From positions 13,754,137 through 13,818,136 of the forward strand of contig NC_135172.1 of assembly GCF_041146795.1 (NCBI RefSeq): a DNA stretch of 64,000 bases, read 5' to 3'. Source of the stretch: Maylandia zebra (lineage: Eukaryota; Chordata; Actinopteri; Cichliformes; Cichlidae). Each line of letters starts with the position of its first letter. Positions within the stretch are counted from its first letter, which is position 1. The notes beneath the pieces were generated by a model. The model saw nothing but the letters and a program-made list of their open reading frames with translations, was not told the origin of the DNA and searched no databases. Made by a program: the position numbers and the translations under genes. Positions 30,604-54,102 of this stretch are shown in pieces.

Positions 30604-32009
30604 GGAAACAAATGCAAGTGCAGTAAAAAAAAAAAGAGCTTGGTGTTGTCTCTGTCCCATGTCAGCAACTCTTACTGTTAAAAATATCTCCTGCAAGCTG
30701 CAAAGGAACGTTCGAAGTGAACAATGAAGCTGCATTTAACTTCTTTTTATGACTTTCCAGATTTTTCTTCCTTTTTTTTTTATACGCAACAAGGCCTTCT
30801 CAGTAACACTGCTAGTTTATTTTAAATTCAGTTTCTGCTTTATGTAGCATACAGCAAAACTTTAATGTGACAAAGCAGAAATTCAGAAAAGCCCGACTGG
30901 AACACAATCTAGCAGCTCCAAGTTTCTTCCTCAGACAACTGACACTAAATCACTGTTTGCCCTACAAGCAAAGTTGCACACATCAAACACGGACAAGAAT
31001 CCCACAAAAAGTCTTGTGTGTTGGTCCCACTCTCCACATGCAAAGCATACAAACACCCCCCTACGCATGAATGCCTAATCCTCCCAAATCCAGACAGGAA
31101 ATGCCCTCGTCAGTAGAGCTGAATGCTTTTGACAGACCCCTGCTGCTCTTTCTCTGAGCTCTCTCTCCTCCCCCTTTTGCTGAATGATATATGTGCTCTC
31201 CTCAAAGTCCCATCTGGAAACAGTTAGCCTGTGAACATTTCCACACAGCCAATAAAAACACATCTATTGCAAGCCTAGTTTATCAGCAATGGAGGACAAT
31301 TTCAGCATGCAATTGTTACTTTCACTTTCTGGAGCTTTTGTTGGTACAACGAAGCAATAGTTTACTGTCATGACTCAGAGATCCGGTCAAAGGTCTGGCG
31401 TAGCGTCAGGGCTCCTTTTCCATGATGTTTTCCAGTTAGTTTGTTATGGTGAGAAACACGTACTAGAACATGCAACTCTTAAGAGTCAAAATGATTTATA
31501 AGAGTCCTCAGATGACCCCGGTATCTTAATGACGGACATCCTGAGACTGTTATCTAAATAACTTCTGACTTTCATAGAGTGGAGAGTCTAGTCTAGTCTG
31601 TAGATGCAATGAGGGTTTTAAAGGGAAACAGCATTACAGAGAAAGAGATGGAAAAAGCAGAGCAGCAGGATGAGAAAATAAGAGGAGGAACAGGAGAGTG
31701 GCCTTATAATTTGAACAAACACACATACACAGATCTCAACCTTGTTTATAGCTACACTCAAACTATGAATAAGTATAAGGTAAACATTAACCGTACAGCT
31801 CACAGTTTCAGTTAAGAACAATTGTCATTTCCTGATAAGAAATATTTCAATGTGCAATGACTCTTACTGAACATTTGCTAGTGATAAAGTGCTACTCCCG
31901 GTGAGGTTTTGAGGGGTGAGAATGTATTATTTTCTTCTCATGTTACAAAGTGTGTCAGAAACATCCTCTGTTGCCAGAGTGGCAATTACACAGTTACAGT
32001 CATGTGGAA

Positions 32010-32900
32010 GAAAAGGACTCCACAGGACTCTGTAGTCCCTTATAAGCACACCTTTACTGCTTCCATAATAATTAAGGTGGTAAGTAGCAGCCAGGTGGTG
32101 CTGATCAAATGCACTTGATAAGGTGATCATCAGCAAGTGTGAGTACCTTTATAAAAGCAGATTCTCTGGCAGATGCACAATTGTGCAACCTTCAGTGAAG
32201 CTGCAAAACACCCAAGAGCTACTCTGTTATATCAGAATCTACAGGCCTCAGTTAACATGCTAAATGTTAAACTTCATGATAGTTAAATCAGGAAAAGGTT
32301 TGAACAAGTGTGACTTATTTAGAAGTCAGAAGATGGCAGCACAGCTTAGGTTTGCCAAATTGTGTCTGAACAAACAGAAAAACCTCTGGAGCAAATTTCT
32401 TTGGACATGCAAGACCAAAGTAGAGATTTTTGGCTTTAGTGTACAGCAACAGAGTTGCTGAAAAACAAAACTTTAGAACAAGTGTGATGCATGGTGGTGG
32501 AGGGGTGATGATTTGGGCTTCTTCTGCAGACACAGGACCTGGGCAGCTAACAGTCATTGAGTTGACCTTGAACTCCTCTGTATACCAAAGGACTTTAGAG
32601 TCAAATGTGAGGTCGTCTATCTGACAATCGAAGCTTGGCCAAAATTAGGTCATGCAACAGGATAATGATCCTGATGACAGCAGCAAATCTGCAACAGGAC
32701 AGGTGAGAAACAGAAGGATGAAGGTGTTTCAATGATTCAGCCAAATACCTCAGCTGACTCCAATGCTGTGAGAGTTGTGCATAAACCAATGTCCACATAT
32801 CTCAAAGAAATGAAGTAACACTGCAACGAGTGGGACAGCATTCCTCCAACATGACGCGAGACTGATAAAGTTACAGAGAAACTGATTACTTCAAGTTCTT
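32010..32900 (+). mobile_element. Degenerate Tc1/mariner-type transposon
   Basis: At 32490-32600 the plus strand reads MHGGGGVMIWASSADTGPG followed by QLTVIELTLNSSVYQ, a Tc1-type transposase block. It is followed by CATGCAACAGGATAATGATC (QQDND). The rest is scrambled by frameshifts. No clean ends seen. Confidence 0.65.
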
Positions 32901-33108
32901 GCTGTTGAATGTGATTCTACAACCTACTGAACATAGGATGTACTTTGCTTAGTCCTGTCCTGGTCATTGGGAGACCGTGCCCTCTGCTGGCGAGTTTACT
33001 TCAGCACTTCAAGAAGCAATACAAAAAACATCTGTTCACTACTTTATAAGAGAAGGCCTCAAAACTGTACATCAAGTTAAAACACAAACAAATAAAACAG
33101 GAAGTCTC

Positions 33109-33129
33109 TTTATTTTGAAATGTTTTATT
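33109..33129 (-). promoter_or_regulatory. gaa: Polyadenylation signals of the alpha-glucosidase gene
   Basis: Two AATAAA hexamers on the minus strand (33124-33129 and 33109-33114) lie about 1.37 kb past the stop codon at 34493-34495. The stretch between has no coding character and reads as a 3' UTR. Confidence 0.6.
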
Positions 33130-34492
33130 GTCTGATGTTACACTCAAATAAAAGTCAAACTGAAATTCAATTTGAGCACATAAAATTTATAATACCTTCA
33201 AAATAAAATACTGCAAACTGTCGGTGACACTTGAAGTATGAGTACATCACACGAACACGCATTCATGTCGTTGTCAGCATATTCTTTTCCAGTGTTGTCT
33301 ACAAGAATCCGTGAGAAATACTAATTCACGGCAAATGTACTAAATCAATTTCAAATTTAGGCAGAAATGAACAGTGCTGATCTAAAAACAAGGAAAACAA
33401 GTTTTAGCTTTCATTTGTATTCTGCTCTGTCAGAGTGACGAGTCACAGTAAAATGATTGTACAACACTTGTAATCAGCAAAGTCCTTCTTGTGTTTAACA
33501 GTAATATGGTCTTCAGCGTTGAAAAGGGGCTGACGTTATAAAGCAGAGATGCTTAAAAACAAAGAAAAAGAAGAAAAGGAATCATAAGGCACACCCACCT
33601 GTCCTATATTGCAGTACTAATTAGTGCAAAACAGACTGTAAACAACTTTCAAGCACATGGAACAAACTACATGATGAACTATGCTGTCACATTTTAAGGA
33701 AGCTAATTTTATCTCACTCATTTATTGCACGTCATTTTTCTGCTCACGAGGACTTAAAAAAGGGAACAAAAGTAAAATTAAAAATGCAGTGTTGATTACA
33801 TTAACTTAGTATAGACTACCCAGACCAAACTATAATATAAATCAGATACACACAAAGAGAGTGGTCTTCCAAAGACATTAAAGCTGCGTCTAAACTGCTA
33901 TTGGTCAGTGATGACAAGCTTTTCAAAGCATGCCGAGCACAGGAAGGCGATTTTGACTAATTGTGCAAAGCCTGCATTAGGATGATATTAACACTACAAT
34001 ATGACCCCCTCGCTCCTGAGTACCTTAAATTTCACTCCTAACTGACGGACACTTTGCTTTGGCTCTTTATTCCTAATCATCGGGTATAAACTCTTAACAT
34101 TCACGCAACCTTTGTATTCAAGCGCGTTTGCATTGACGTCAGCAGCTGTGATCTTTTTTAAGTGAATCCCTCCCTTACGAAGCCTACGAGCAAGACACCC
34201 AATGCAGATGTGGAAACACTGACAAGGACATCTGAATGGTGAAAATGTTGAGCCCCAGTGATTTCATTTCTACGCTTGCTGCAGAGCTATACAGGCATAT
34301 CCCAAGGAAAGGTTTGAAGAGTTAAGTGAAATACTGCTCTTTAAAGGGCGACGACCATCAATGAAGTAAATTACCCGACATCCCTATTTCGCATCGAGTG
34401 TCTTTGAGTCAAGAGCCAAAATAATTTGAAAGAAATGGCTGTTCTTATTCTTGGAGATGGTGCGCTGTGCAAGCTTGTGGCTTCACAGCTGC

Positions 34493-45992
<11,500 letters not shown>

Positions 45993-48900
45993 TGTGGCAA
46001 TAAGAGTCTATGACAGTGAGAGACAGAGGAGAGCAAAGTCAGTCGAGACATGCAGCCACGATTCATTTCCTTTGTGTGAAGCTGCTGGAAGACGTGCATG
46101 ACAAACAGTGAAGTGAAACTTAGTTTCTCCCATTTCAATGCAATGAGCACAATGGAAAAAATATACAAACAAACTACAGTGTCTGCGATGTCTAATGTTT
46201 ATTAAGCATTAGGGTTAAGATTTAGGCATTTACTCAACTGTAATAAATGTCACAATTAATGTGCCTAATACCACCATACACCAGCTGTTCCGTGACTAAT
46301 ATACTGGGCATGCTGCATTTTGAACTGCAGCAAGTTTAGCCTTCAAGTAAAGGTCACACATGCGGAAAAAACGCGTTAACTGCAGTTATATTAGCTTATA
46401 TAAACAAAGAAATGAACTTAATGAAATTTATATTTTAATATCGTAATCCAAGCTGCGGTGTTATTCCCAGTCACACGAATGAGAGGTCCTGAACAACTTG
46501 TGGCTAACTTTAGCTAGCTACTGCGTAGATATACACGTGAATGTCAAAGTTCACCTAGGAGACGTACGGCCTCTAAGTTCATTCGAGATTTATTTACAGG
46601 TGTTAAGCAATAGATAAAACAGCTGTTCACCCTAGCCTGCTACAGTGGTACGCTATTGTTTTTCATTAAGGTTACGTACGTTAGCGTTAGCTTACTTTAG
46701 CAGCAGTCTTAAGTTTAGCAAACGTTTACAGACAGGAGTGTCACCTTTAGCGACGTCCAACCGGATATGCTTTATTCTCTGCAGGCGCAGAGGTGCAATA
46801 TACAGCCCAAAGTTAGCTTTAAATTACGCGTTACGAAGCTAAATTTTTCGTAGTGTTAATAACCTCTGCCACCACAGCCTGCTCGGCGCGGTGTGCGTTT
46901 ATTTATCTCTACGGCGCTTTCAAAATACCTCGTAATTCCAACAACTTCCGTTTGACGCAGTCCCCTCCAACAAACTTTGAGCATACAGCCTTTATGCTCC
47001 ACAAACAAATATCTCGTGTTGAGATATATATATGGTCGGTAAAATAAAAATTACCGACCATATGTTAGTAATTTTTTGTTTCCCAACACTGGTCAGAAGA
47101 ACGCTTGCTCTCAGCGGTGCTGCCTTTAGGAGCAGCTGGGACTTCTGTGAAAGTGGTGGCAATATGTGAAGGCGATTAGATGACCAACATCTATCATGAC
47201 TGAAAAAAACATGAGTAAAAATTTCAAGTTATTACTGCAAAATTTCAGCTTGGTATCCCAAAATTTCAAATTATGTTCCCAATTTCAAGGAATCAGACAG
47301 ACAAACAAACAAAAAAATTTAAAGAAAAAAAAGGAAAATCAGTTAAGAAGAAGAAGAAAAAAAAAGTAGAAAAATGGCTGTCCCAATTTGAAACATTTTT
47401 AGTCTCAGGTGGAGAAATATGATTTACAGATTTTCATTTGTGAAACTTGTGATGCACAATAGTGTAAACAGAATATTGTGTTGGATAATTGCTTTGCAAA
47501 GTATAAAAATAATAAATAAAGTAAAAAATACAGTCCTGCTTAAGTAGCTTAATGGGGCTCAAATTAAATGATCAAAATATATTCCAGAATAAACATACTC
47601 ACTCACTGTAGAACGTTGCTTTTCCGAATCATATGCATTATATTATTTGTTCACTGTAGCTGGTAATTATGTTACTTTATTCCACATGTTGTCACTGCAA
47701 GGTTCTTTTAAGTTTGCCATAAACTGCATCGTTCTGGTCTTTGCAAAAACTACAATATTAAACCTGCCCTAGCATATTCAGGCCCTGAAATCCCAAACAA
47801 AGTAGTATTTAGAACTTTTATTGTTCAACATGACATGTCCCATACATTTAGACAGAGGCAGCACATGGCATAATTAACCACCTACATGGCTTCAAATTAT
47901 TGCCTTTAGCATCACAGAATTAGAGGATGGTACCTTTAATCATGTCGGTTACTCGGCCTTTAAAAGACGACAAAATCAGGTGAACCCGAATTGTTATCTG
48001 GCTAATAAGTAACAATCGAAAACAAGACTTAATAAGCATTCGCCACTTACAGAAGACTGGCTTCATTGTTGATTATTTCATGACATTTAGTTTCATTTCT
48101 GGCTAAATGTCTGAAAGAAGGTTCAGATTCACCTGATTCTTAAACTGCTTAATGGGCCACTATAACGCTTAGTACAAAAAATTTCAACCAAATTTCCACA
48201 TACACTATTAGCCTGATAACAAATACTGCATGAAAAACAAGTGTAATCACAGACTTTTAAATCAGTCACTCATAATAATAAGTGTGAGTGGACTATTCCA
48301 GTGGCTCCAGGACAGGTAATCAGTGACAGAGTTAGGTAAAAGTGACCTCCAATATATAGAATTTTAAACACTTTCCAAGATGTTACATAAATTAGTAGAA
48401 ATATGTTTGGTTGGTGTTACTGAACATTACTTGGTGTGTATCTATTTAGAAGCCTGTCTACACTCTTCAGGGAGTTAAATTTTTTAAAGTTAGTATTATT
48501 TTCATGTAAATTCGGGAAAAAAACTAATGAAAAGAAAATCGGACCAGTCAACCAATCTGAGAAAAAAACTTGTGACAGTAAAATTTCAGTCTAGTAGACG
48601 CACATATACTGCTTGTGTACTTGAGACCCATTTAAAACAGCTAATCACATTCTTTAAATGTTCATCCATATTATAATGCAGCTGAAATGTGTGCTGAGCT
48701 GTGTCTAGCACTGCCCACACAACGTTAGTGTACAAGGTTAGTTTACCAAGTGTGGCTAATGTTTCTGTCCGTGCAGGTAAACGTCCACACGTCTGTGCAG
48801 ACTGTGTTCATGCACCGCTCCAGTAGCAGTTTCTGCCATGGCCTACACGCAGCTGTTCACTTTTTTAAAAGATCAAAATATTTCCATACCGCACTGGTTA

Positions 48901-49269
48901 GTGCGTCTGTCGTCTGCTTGTTTTTCCACATTGCTTGCTTTCAGGTTCTTGTCACAGAAAGAAAGAGAGGCGTGCTGCTGGGGCTACACTCCTACATAAC
49001 ACCTACACCTTAGAACAGTTTACTGGCATTATACATTAAGAAATATGAATATTTTGCTTATAGCGCTAACATTTCTTGCGATGACTAGTGAGGAAAGCAA
49101 CATGTAGTCGCCTGCCCGACTAGTGCTGCACATCCCTAGTGTGAAAAACCACACAAAAGTATGAATAAAGTTCTAATCACAGAGGTAGTCCCTTATTTCC
49201 ACATCACCTTGTTCCTGTTTTACTGTCTGAAGTCTTAATAATACTAGAGGTACATGTCTTTTAAATACA
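45993..49269. other. gaa 5' region and intergenic DNA
   Basis: About 46550-46950 is richer in CG and probably contains the gaa promoter and an untranslated first exon. The stretch 47060-49269 is AT-rich and I see no gene in it. Confidence 0.55.
47028..47065. other. Short perfect hairpin upstream of the 15-finger gene end
   Basis: A 13-bp stem, ATATGGTCGGTAA and TTACCGACCATAT, around an A-rich loop. No T-run follows, and it is not near a mapped transcript end. Confidence 0.6.
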
Positions 49270-49970
49270 TCATCCATCTTTCTTGTCTGTTATGCACATA
49301 TTAATTGGAGAGTTATCATCGCTGTGTGATAAGTCATCATTCCTCATATTGAACGCAGACTCCTCCTCGGTCTGAATCTGCTCGTGTTTTCGTCTGTGGA
49401 GCCTCAGGCTTTGTGAGCGGCTGAAGCCTCTCCCACAGATGTCACAGCCGTACGGCCTCTCTCCTGTGTGGAGCCTGAAGTGATTCTTTAGGCTTGAAGC
49501 TCGTGTGAAACTCTTCTCACACTCAGGACAGTCAAACTTCTCACCTAAGTGGATTTTCTCGTGTTCCCTCAAGCGGCCGGACTGGTTGAAGCTCCTGTCG
49601 CACACAGAGCAGTGGTAGGGCCTCTCTCCTGTGTGCGTGAGCCGATGTCTGTTCATGGCCCCCGAGTGGGCGAAGCTCTTCCCACAGTCCGGACAGGAAA
49701 ACGGTTTCTCTCCTGTGTGAACTTTATAGTGACCTTTGAGTTGCCCTTTCTGGGTGAACTGTTTCCCACACAAGGTGCAGCGGTACGGTTTCTCTCCAGA
49801 GTGAATTCGCATGTGGATCTGAAGCGCAGACATCTTGTGGCAGTCTCTTCCGCAGAGGCCACAGCAGTAAGAGCTCTTTGGTATGTTGTTATTTGACTCT
49901 CCCCGCACTGGCGGTGATGGAGGGCATTCTTTTTCACTGTTTGCAACACGCTCGGGATCTTTTCCAGACA
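49270..49970 (-). CDS. Six-finger terminal exon of the 15-finger gene
   Basis: The terminal exon opens with [13 protein letters not shown] and carries six C2H2 fingers (CGLC, CTLC, CPDC, CSVC, CPEC, CDIC). An acidic Ser/Asp-rich tail and a stop at 49270-49272 follow. The exon begins with two bases that complete an ATG with the preceding A, so it could also start translation in a shorter transcript. Confidence 0.87.
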
Positions 49971-52900
49971 CTGTGGAAATGTAAATATGAAGAGCTAAAA
50001 CAAGCCATTTGAAACCACCAAAAAGAACAAACAAAAAGTTAAAGCTACTAGATATTGTATGTTGGAATATAAGTTTGATGCAGTGTCTGCCATTCGTTAT
50101 TTCTAAAATGGAAAAGCATCATATTTAGCTAAATTACACCTAACAAGTTTCCTGTTACATTGTAAAGTAAAATTACTGGTTTAAGATGTTGTTGTTGCTT
50201 TAAAAGTGAAGGCTGTCACCCAACAGCTTTCACCATTGAAAGTCAAAGCCCAGAAGAATTATGTGCAACAATAACCTATAATTACCCCCCCCCCCCCCCC
50301 CCCTCTTTAAACGACTGCTATGTAGTGTTACTTAATGCTGCTCTAAAGCTGGGATAAAGAACACATTCTTGCCCAGCCACTTTATAAAACACATAGACCT
50401 TTTCCACTTGTGCCTACGTGGCTCAACTTCGACTTGATTCAGTTTTGGTTGTTTTCCACTACAATCGAGAACCACCTAGTATACTCTGAGTCATTATAGC
50501 AACACCAGCGAAGGTCCAGCAAAGGTCCGCCAAAGGCCACACCAAAGGAGTATGACAAAATGATGCTGCTCAGTGTGTGGCTTTTTCTCAGATTCAGGTA
50601 CCACTGTATTGTTTTTTGTGTGGCCATTTCCCTTGTTGCCAGGTTTCAAAAATGACGGATTTGATTACCAGGTACTACCTCCTAATGGGAAACCTTAAAA
50701 ACCGAGTCGAGCCCAGTCAAGTAGATACTAGTGGAAGAGGGATATTAGATAACCTAGTTACCCACATCCCAGTTAGTGACTACTCATCAGCAGTAGGATT
50801 TGCTGTTGTGTATTCTTACTATTGAGAGGTTGCTGTTCTTCCTCCTTTACTGTAATACTAATTTCTGTGGTGCTTTCCTGACGCTGCTTTTCAGTTTCTT
50901 CTGGTATGGTACAGTCCTCACCAACAGACACCTGCTCTGGAGTTTCTTCCACTGGGAAAAAACAACAACAACACAAAAACAGCACTGCTGATCAAACATG
51001 TTTACACTCCTCTTAATGCGTAAAAAGACACTCTGGAATGTCATGTTTACTTACCGCACAATGGTTCCTCTTCTTCCTCCTCTTTCACGATTACATTCAT
51101 ATGTGGGGTGGGAGCAGTGTCGTCCGGCTGGCCGATGGGTCCTTCTGGGGTATTTTCACACTGAGCTGCTTTTTTAAAACCCTCTGAGGAAGTGGGCTCA
51201 GTTGCACAAGGCACAGTCTGACTGACAGACACCTAAAAACACAATTTCAGAAGAAGAAATGGAAGTAAATAAAACACAGAGATACTACTTTTGAATATCT
51301 GTGTACTGCCACTACCTCAGAGCTGATGCTGCTGGCCTGATCTCGCTGGGAAGATTCTTCAGCTGCAGCCCGAACTAAGTCTGATACAACCTCTGTATCT
51401 GACTCCTTCTTGCTCTGTGTGCATGACCGTTTATGGTTTCTGAGAGTTCCTGCCAATGAGAAGTGCCTCCCACAGTCTGCGCAGGTGTATGGCTTTTCCC
51501 CAGTGTGAATCCTGGTGTGCCTCCGAAGCTCTCCAGGAGCAACAAAAGACTTATCGCACTGCGTGCAGCTGTAAGGTTTCTCTCCCGTGTGAGTCCGCAT
51601 GTGTGTGGTCAGGGTCCACTGCTGTGCAAATGTCTTTCCGCAGTCAGAGCAGTGGTAAGGCGTGATGCCAGTATGGAGGCGCTCGTGTCTTACAAGCGTA
51701 CCTGACAAGGCGAAGCGTTTGTCACAGAAAGAGCACTGGAAGGGTCTTTCTCCAGTGTGAGTCCTCTGATGATCCCTCAATTCAGCAGCTGAGTTACAGC
51801 TTTTCTCACAGTCTGAACAGGGAAATTTCTTCCTCGTAAAGCCTGCAACAACCTCAGAGTGCATTGCCTCCAAGTGCGTTTTCAAGTGCCAGTGACGAGA
51901 AAAGCTCTTTAGACAGATGGAGCAATGGTAAGGCCTCTCACCAGTGTGTGTCCGCCGGTGTAGCCGGAGCTCCCCCTGACTGGCAAATCTTTTCTCACAG
52001 AAAGTGCAAGGGAATGGCTTTTCCCCAGTGTGAACCCTTTCATGGATCATGAGAAGCCCCTTTTCTGGAAATCTCTTCTCACACATGGAGCACGGGAAAG
52101 GCCTCTCTCCCGAATGAGTACGTAGGTGACGCTGAAGCTTAGAGGCATAAGGAAAGTCTTTCCCACATACTGAGCAGGTGTGAAGAGAAGGCGGTTTTTC
52201 ATTCTCACTTGGACCAAATGTCTTTGAGGGAGCATCTGCAGGTATGGCACCGGGGATGGCACTCACTCCTGTGGAAACACAAAGAACAGATCAGCAACCA
52301 AGAATCTGTGTGAACAACTAACACCATGCTTAGAAGCACTTCAGAAATCAGGTTACCAGATGTTGTCTATAAAGCTGACTGGGCGAGGGAACTGCCAATA
52401 TTTAATTTTGAAACAGTTACCAAATAACTAAAAAATTAAACAATAGAGTCAGTAGCCTCTCCAATGAGCTTTCATCCTGCACACAGATTCCAGCTCCACG
52501 TCCTTCGAATGTGGCTGCTGAAGATGGTCCTCATTTGGACCGTACAATAAGTTCTGTCAGTGAAGCTGGCATCTGTCTTACCGTGGAGGAAGAGACTCTC
52601 TGGAGAGACAGCTTTAGGATATCAACAGCAACGTAACCAGCCTGCAGACATGGACACACGAGACAGGAAGCGCCGGGGCCGGCTGATTAGCAGCCACTGA
52701 GCAATCAAAATGAGAGCAAGAGGATTGCTCACTAGTCAAACTAATCATGGATCGCATAGTTCTCTCTGATCGTCACCAAATACACAGTCACATGATTCAT
52801 GACCAACATTAAAATTCTGAACCAACTGAGCTGATTGCCAAAAAAAAAGTAATTATCTAATAAACTCAGACACACTTTGTGAAGATGGTCAAAAGTGATG

Positions 52901-54102
52901 GATTCTTCCCCATCTTAGATCAAACATTATCACTACTGTTTTTGCCAAAATCCAAAAGTGGCTATATTCATTTATTTTAGTTTTTCTCTTACCAATTTAT
53001 TTAACAATTTCAGAAGCAGGCTATGCTTCTTCAAAAAAACAAAAAGACAAACTAGTGGCAGATCGGAGCAGCTGCAGGACCTTTGGAAATAATTCTTCTT
53101 GAGAAGTATATTAGAGCATTTATCCATCTATAGTTTGTTTACTCTGGTGTAAATCAGTTTATGAGTTTGTAAACTTGTAGCTTTTTCCTGTGATTTGGTT
53201 TCTTTTCACACAGAGGAACCAAATGTATCACTACAAACCACGTGACAATATCCAGTCCACTTATTTCCTGAAAGTAAATACAGGAAGAAGGTGCTGTGTT
53301 CTGGATGAGTGGAGAACATGGAGAATTTATGCTCATATCACAGCTACTTAATAGGCCGTACTGATGTACTATGGTACCCGCCCGCATCCCAGAATGCAAT
53401 GCATACATGGCTAAAGGGAAGTGTTTAGCTCTAACTTGCAACATATATCTGGTAGCTGGGTCAGATTGCATTCATGCTATAAATGAAACGCTTTACAGTT
53501 TGTTTGGAATTGAACTGAGACCAAGGGTCTCGGTCCAGCTGTTTTCATCCACACCAGCGTGCGATCACCATGTTCACATCTGCACAAACAAACTGCAACA
53601 AACCACAGTCTGATTTTAAACAGAATAAACACTGCAGGTGTAAAACTGTACTTTCTTTGAAACTAACTAAATCTGAGAGAAAGAAAGCCAAAAATGCCTT
53701 TTCTGATAGGCCATTAATGAGGAGAGGACATGCACAGATGACACTCTCTGTCCAGTTAATTAGATTAACAAATGCGCCTAATGTGAGAACTTCCAATTTT
53801 CAGCACACAGTTATACTGCTACTGTGTTGAATTACATTGAATAATAAAGGAAGGTACATGCCTCACACAGGAAATCACCACAAACCACAAGAATCAAAAC
53901 TCCTACGACTCACACAGTATTTAAAACATCACTAGTTTCTATTTTTCTTGTCGGTGGTTAATTTTTGCTGTTTTTTTTACTCACTCAGATCTGAGAAATC
54001 CACTTCTTCACCATCAGAGTTGATCAGCCCTCCAATCTCTTGCTGATCATCTTCAGTAAGGATCACAACTGAACCAAAGTCTTCTGGGTTTTCAGAGCCC
54101 AT
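49270..54102 (-). CDS. 15-finger C2H2 zinc-finger protein (5 coding exons)
   Basis: Exons: 53985-54102, 51316-52268, 51055-51232, 50820-50951, 49270-49970. Phases match and the total is 2082 nt (693 aa). Exon 1 gives an acidic N-terminus ([19 protein letters not shown]). Exon 2 gives nine C2H2 fingers with TGE(K/R)P linkers. Exons 3 and 4 are short acidic spacers, each ending in a KEEE-type motif ([26 protein letters not shown]). Exon 5 gives six more fingers and an acidic tail ending CITDKKDG. There is no KRAB, SCAN or BTB domain. Expected role: nuclear DNA-binding regulator, target unknown. The alternative is two adjacent genes or alternative transcripts, each using one finger block. The splice model joining them is inference. 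Confidence 0.78.
50285..50303 (+). repeat. Poly-C run of 19 in the 15-finger gene
   Basis: Nineteen C residues (poly-G on the coding strand) in the intron before the six-finger exon. Confidence 0.94.
51316..52268 (-). CDS. Nine-finger block of the 15-finger gene
   Basis: Fingers start at TCSVC, PCSMC, PCTFC, HCSIC, PCSDC, QCSFC, HCSDC, SCTQC and TCADC. Finger 4 has a longer His spacing and a 9-residue non-canonical linker before finger 5. The last finger ends H-x4-C, so it is C2HC instead of C2H2. The 3' splice site at 52269 and a donor GTAGTG at 51315 bound the exon. Without splicing at that donor, the frame would run on 23 residues to a stop at 51247. Confidence 0.88.
53150..53620 (-). repeat. 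Dispersed repeat family A, copy 3
   Basis: In reverse complement it carries GTTTGTTTGTGCAGATGTGA near its start and CATAAATTCTCCATGTTCTC, CCAGAACACAGCACC and CAGGAAAAAGCTACAAG towards its end, matching copy 1 over about 470 bp. It lies in the first intron of the 15-finger gene. Confidence 0.7.

Larger units (their letters stand above)
25148..33100. other. Intergenic DNA between gaa and micall2
   Basis: The first 250 bp hold the micall2 5' UTR and promoter (GC-richer, AGCGC-type text, no TATA box seen). The rest is repeats listed separately and unassigned AT-rich sequence. No gene found. Confidence 0.65.

Noticed and set aside
49549-49896. Plus-strand open frame over the zinc-finger exon
   Set aside because: Regular antisense frames are a known by-product of repeated C2H2 coding sequence.
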